From JBNARI01 sp049718765 (lineage in GTDB: Bacteria; Bacillota; Sulfobacillia; DUMF01), in contig JBNARI010000013.1 in the NCBI GenBank assembly GCA_049718765.1, positions 1-53,538 of the forward strand: 53,538 nt of DNA, in the 5' to 3' direction. Shown one piece after another: positions 50,847 to 53,538 of the stretch. A program made the translations under genes and the position numbers. The first letter of the stretch is position 1, and each line of letters opens with the position of its first letter. The notes beneath the pieces were generated by a model. That model was given only the letters and a program-made list of their open reading frames with translations, had not been told where the DNA came from and did no database searches.

Positions 50847-52250
50847 TTGGACAAGCGGGCAGTCTTAGCGTGGTTGGACGAGCATGAGACGGAGTTCAAG
50901 GATATGGCCCAGAAGATCTGGGAAAAGCCAGAAACTGCATTCAAGGAGTACTTTGCTTCCACTTTGCAGGCTGAAGCTTTAAGGAATGCGGGGTTCAATG
51001 TAAAGCAAGGGCTCCCTGGCATGCCCACTGCCGTGGTTGCCGAGTATGGAGGCGGCCGTCCTGTCATCGGCATCTTGGGAGAGTACGATGCGTTGCCAAA
51101 GCTATCCCAGAAAGTGGGCACCAGGCGGGAACCAGTCATAAAGGATGGTCCCGGACACGGATGTGGCCACAATTTGCTGGGAACAGCCGGCGTGGCAGCT
51201 GCCATTGCAGTAAAGAATGCGATTGAAGCGGGAGAACTGAAGGGTACAGTCAGGTATTATGGGTGTCCGGCGGAAGAAACTCTTGCTGGAAAGGTATTCA
51301 TGGCTAGGCTGGGTGTCTTCAACGACCTTGACGCGTCTTTGTCGTGGCACCCGGCAAGCATGAATACGGTTTGGGGATGTAGTTTCCTCGCCATGAACTC
51401 AGTCATGTTCCGCTTTTCTGGGGTCTCGGCGCACGCAGCCGCTGCACCCCAATTGGGCAGGAGCGCGCTCGATGGGGTGGAACTAATGAACGTGGGTGCG
51501 AATTACCTTAGGGAGCACGTTGACGAGAAAGCGCGTATCCACTACGCGATAACCGATGGAGGTGGAGCGCCCAACTTGGTACCCGCCGAGGCGTCCGTGT
51601 GGTACTACGTGAGAGCGCCCAAGCGTGCCCAAGTCGAGGAAATCTACGCGCGTTTGAAGAAAATAGCGCAGGGCGCTGCGATGATGACTGAGACTTCGGT
51701 TGAAGAGGAAATACTGGCTGCATGCTATGACGTGCTTCCCAATCAAGCGTTGGGCGAGCTTCTGTTTGAGAACATGCAGCTGGTGGGGGGACCCAAGTTC
51801 AGCAAGGAAGACCGGGAACTTGCCCAGGAGTTGTCCTGTACTCTCACGCAAGAACAGAAAGAAAAGGTGATGAAGACCTATTTTGCGCCCCCCGAGGTCT
51901 TGTCAATGGTGCTACATGAGGGAGTTGTGAAGAACAGAGACAAGGGCGAGGTCATGGCGGGATCCACGGACGTTGGGGACGTGAGTTACATCGTGCCTTT
52001 TGCTCAATTCACCGCAGCCACATGGCCCGTAGGCACTGCAGCTCACTCCTGGCAGGCCACTGCAGCTTCTGGTTCAGGCATTGGGTTCTGCGCAATGCAT
52101 TTTGCCGCCAAGGTGCTTGCTGCGACCGTCTACGATTTGCTGGCCGATGATGGCACAGTGTTGCAGAAAGCGAAGGCTGAGTTCCAGGAGTCTACAGGTG
52201 GCAAGCCCTACGTGAGTCCACTGCCTCCCGATGTTAAACCTCCAGCTTGA
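50847..52250 (+). CDS. M20 family amidohydrolase, AbgB-like
   Basis: A 467-residue zinc or manganese amidohydrolase resembling AbgB, which with AbgA cleaves p-aminobenzoyl-glutamate. GHGCGHNLLGTA holds metal ligands (C and H), GCPAEETLAG the catalytic and metal glutamates, SWHPA the next histidine, and SAHAAAAPQLGRSALD is the lid domain. It would release a free amino acid from an N-acyl or peptide substrate. TTG 50847 follows GGGAG. As the last gene after the membrane pair it is likely to act on the imported compound. No abgA or abgT relative is present. Confidence 0.88.
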   Translation: MDKRAVLAWLDEHETEFKDMAQKIWEKPETAFKEYFASTLQAEALRNAGFNVKQGLPGMPTAVVAEYGGGRPVIGILGEYDALPKLSQKVGTRREPVIKDGPGHGCGHNLLGTAGVAAAIAVKNAIEAGELKGTVRYYGCPAEETLAGKVFMARLGVFNDLDASLSWHPASMNTVWGCSFLAMNSVMFRFSGVSAHAAAAPQLGRSALDGVELMNVGANYLREHVDEKARIHYAITDGGGAPNLVPAEASVWYYVRAPKRAQVEEIYARLKKIAQGAAMMTETSVEEEILAACYDVLPNQALGELLFENMQLVGGPKFSKEDRELAQELSCTLTQEQKEKVMKTYFAPPEVLSMVLHEGVVKNRDKGEVMAGSTDVGDVSYIVPFAQFTAATWPVGTAAHSWQATAASGSGIGFCAMHFAAKVLAATVYDLLADDGTVLQKAKAEFQESTGGKPYVSPLPPDVKPPA

Positions 52251-52268
52251 TAGCGAGACCTTATCGAG

Positions 52269-52296
52269 CAAGGCCCGGGTCAAATCCCGGGCCTTG
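52269..52296 (+). terminator. Perfect 11-base-pair hairpin after the M20 amidohydrolase gene
   Basis: CAAGGCCCGGG (52269-52279) pairs perfectly with CCCGGGCCTTG (52286-52296) around a 6-base loop, 18 bases after the stop. No U-tract follows, so it may end transcription poorly or protect the 3' end. Confidence 0.65.
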
Positions 52297-52301
52297 TGCA
52301 C

Positions 52302-52319
52302 GACCCGCTCGAGCGGGTC
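52302..52319. repeat. Perfect 18-base palindrome
   Basis: GACCCGCTCGAGCGGGTC reads the same on both strands. It lies 5 bases after the hairpin. As it has no loop, a protein-binding site or part of a larger terminator structure is more likely than a simple RNA hairpin. Confidence 0.75.
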
Positions 52320-52497
52320 AGGGTGGCTACAGGTTCTGGGGGTGTAATCCCAGTTTGCACCCGTGTGCCTACTTAAAACAAGCTGGGCCGATTGCTTCTT
52401 TCGCATTGCTTAACGATAAGGAGGCGACGGCAATCGTCTTACCCGTCTGCGTTGGGCCAAGACGGTTCTACGGCTAGAGCCAACCGCTAGAATTCCG

Positions 52498-53154
52498 TCA
52501 GTTGCCTTCAAGGGTGACCGTAACTCCCCAGTAATCCCGGGACTCGAAAGTTTCGCCGTCGAACACCCAGTAATCAATGTCATGGATGAGTCTGTGGGCT
52601 AGTATCAGCAGCTTAATATCCCTTCTTTCGTACGCCACTTCCAGTGCTCGAACAAACGCCTCCAGGTCCCGTTTGAGGGCTGGAGATTCCACATTGGTTG
52701 CTGCATTTCGAGCTAGTGCTGTGAGGTTCATCTCACTCTTGCCTTCTACATACTGTCTCAGCCTTTCGCCCCACAGGTAATCAGCATCGTCTTTAAACCG
52801 CCTATAATGCCCCCAGCAGACCAGATCGTTCATCTGAAAGTGAAGCTGCCGTACGATTGCCCTCACTGCCTGGAGGTTTTCCGGCTTGATTGTAGAAACT
52901 GCTCTCTTTGCCGCCATCGCTTGTCTGTCTGGGAGGACCTCACCGAAGCTGGCTACCCTCGTAAGAGTCCCGTCTGGTAGCCTTCTTTCCGTTGTGTAAC
53001 TTGGCCCGCCCCCGAGGAGTTGCTTGATGCGGTATGAAAGAGGGGGCTTGGGGATGTCGTGAGGATAACCCAAAAAAAGCGCCTGGTGAAGTGCCAGGCA
53101 TAGCATGGCCAAGACCACCACTGCGGCTGCGGCAAGCTTGCACCGAGGTTTCAA
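52498..53154 (-). CDS. Hypothetical membrane-anchored protein
   Basis: A 218-residue protein I do not recognise. It has a basic N-terminus and one hydrophobic segment (about 7-26), so it should be anchored with the rest outside the cytoplasm. The remainder is mostly helical with charged surfaces (KRDLEAFVRALEVAYERRDIKLLILAHRLIHDIDYWVFD) and two histidine-rich spots (QLHFQMNDLVCWGHYRRF and HRLIHD). TTG 53154 follows GAGGAGGTAGAGCA and is preferred to longer upstream frames. It stands alone on this strand. Confidence 0.6.
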   Translation of the reverse strand: MKPRCKLAAAAVVVLAMLCLALHQALFLGYPHDIPKPPLSYRIKQLLGGGPSYTTERRLPDGTLTRVASFGEVLPDRQAMAAKRAVSTIKPENLQAVRAIVRQLHFQMNDLVCWGHYRRFKDDADYLWGERLRQYVEGKSEMNLTALARNAATNVESPALKRDLEAFVRALEVAYERRDIKLLILAHRLIHDIDYWVFDGETFESRDYWGVTVTLEGN

Positions 53155-53538
53155 TGCTCTACCTCCTCTAGGGTCTAGGCTCTCGCAGTGCACGTCGCCT
53201 GTGTAAACATATCGGGTCAAATCTGGCATGCCTGAGGTCACTTACATTGCTCAAACGCCGGTTACCAGCACAATTGTTGGCATGACAGTCATGATCTAAC
53301 AGGGCTCCTTGCGGGTACGAGCTTTCTCCATTGTGCTTTCTAAACCGAGGCGGCTTAGAACCTTCAATGCTGCTCGCTTGTGGAACAGCCAACGAAATGA
53401 AAGCGAACACCTCGTTCTGGCCTTGCTGTCCATTATAACATTTGGCCTGAGGCACAAGAACCGGATAAGAAGGAAACCGGTGCAAATTCCCACTCAAATT
53501 TGAGCCATGTTTCCCGCTGGGGCTGTTGCCAAACTCGA
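53155..53538. other. End region without a recognised gene
   Basis: About 380 bases with no convincing coding sequence, RNA or repeat. A short plus-strand frame (53309-53503) encodes a basic peptide with LVLALLSIITFGLRHKNR that cannot be assigned. Confidence 0.4.

Noticed and set aside
52266..52300. T-arm-like hairpin considered as a tRNA pseudogene or attachment-site remnant.
   Set aside because: The loop has six bases, and no acceptor, D-arm or anticodon arm can be built around it.
53309..53503. Short plus-strand frame considered as the end of a transposase.
   Set aside because: No DDE or other catalytic motif and no terminal inverted repeats.
1..53538. CRISPR arrays, rRNA genes and known riboswitches.
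   Set aside because: No regularly spaced repeats, no rRNA-like stretches, and no riboswitch core that I could recognise before any gene.

Overview
The window looks like a chromosomal segment of an anaerobic, Gram-positive-type bacterium, probably a Clostridia lineage of the Moorella/Peptococcaceae kind. The evidence is the gene order ctsR-mcsA-mcsB-clpC-radA followed by yacL(PIN/TRAM)-ispDF-cysS-thyX-rlmB-sigH, the anaerobe stress proteins (superoxide reductase, hybrid cluster protein), acetate kinase paired with a PduL phosphotransacylase, and frequent GTG/TTG starts behind strong GGAGG ribosome sites. I cannot name the genus from sequence alone.

Layout. 1-8.2 kb is an amino-acid and dipeptide catabolism region: a frameshifted GyrI-like gene, a serine/threonine ammonia-lyase, a metallo-beta-lactamase (MBL) hydrolase, a DUF1848 protein on the other strand, then isoaspartyl dipeptidase, a deiminase-family enzyme and a complete polar amino-acid ABC importer. 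8.2-20.5 kb holds central-metabolism and stress genes: pyruvate kinase, glycerate kinase, a flavin-reductase-domain protein, CarD, a copper ATPase behind an Rrf2 regulator, superoxide reductase, an MBL/allantoinase-like pair, and an Rrf2-hybrid cluster protein pair. 20.6-29 kb is one run of co-directional genes ending in the CtsR heat-shock operon, whose promoter and CtsR operator can be read directly. 29-35.7 kb carries tRNA-Ala with a cysteine-rich small protein, an amidohydrolase, an EF-G paralogue and ackA-pduL. 35.8-42.1 kb is the conserved yacL-to-sigH run ending at tRNA-Thr.

Immediately after tRNA-Thr, where rpmG-secE-nusG would be usual in this kind of genome, an accessory region begins. 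It has a tight three-gene cassette (NurA-like nuclease, HerA-like ATPase, DNA methyltransferase with TSPPY motif), then a DauR-type regulator followed by a deacylase-family protein, two paired multi-pass membrane proteins and an AbgB-like M20 amidohydrolase, and finally an unrecognised anchored protein. No integrase, transposase or CRISPR array is visible.

How the genes work together. Two modules look like uptake-plus-hydrolysis units for unusual peptides or amidated amino acids (3.7-8.2 kb and 47.6-52.3 kb). Two Rrf2 regulators with three spaced cysteines each sit directly before stress genes (copA, hcp). The NurA-HerA-methyltransferase cassette is the best candidate for an undescribed system, plausibly genome defence, but this is inference from gene content and layout only.
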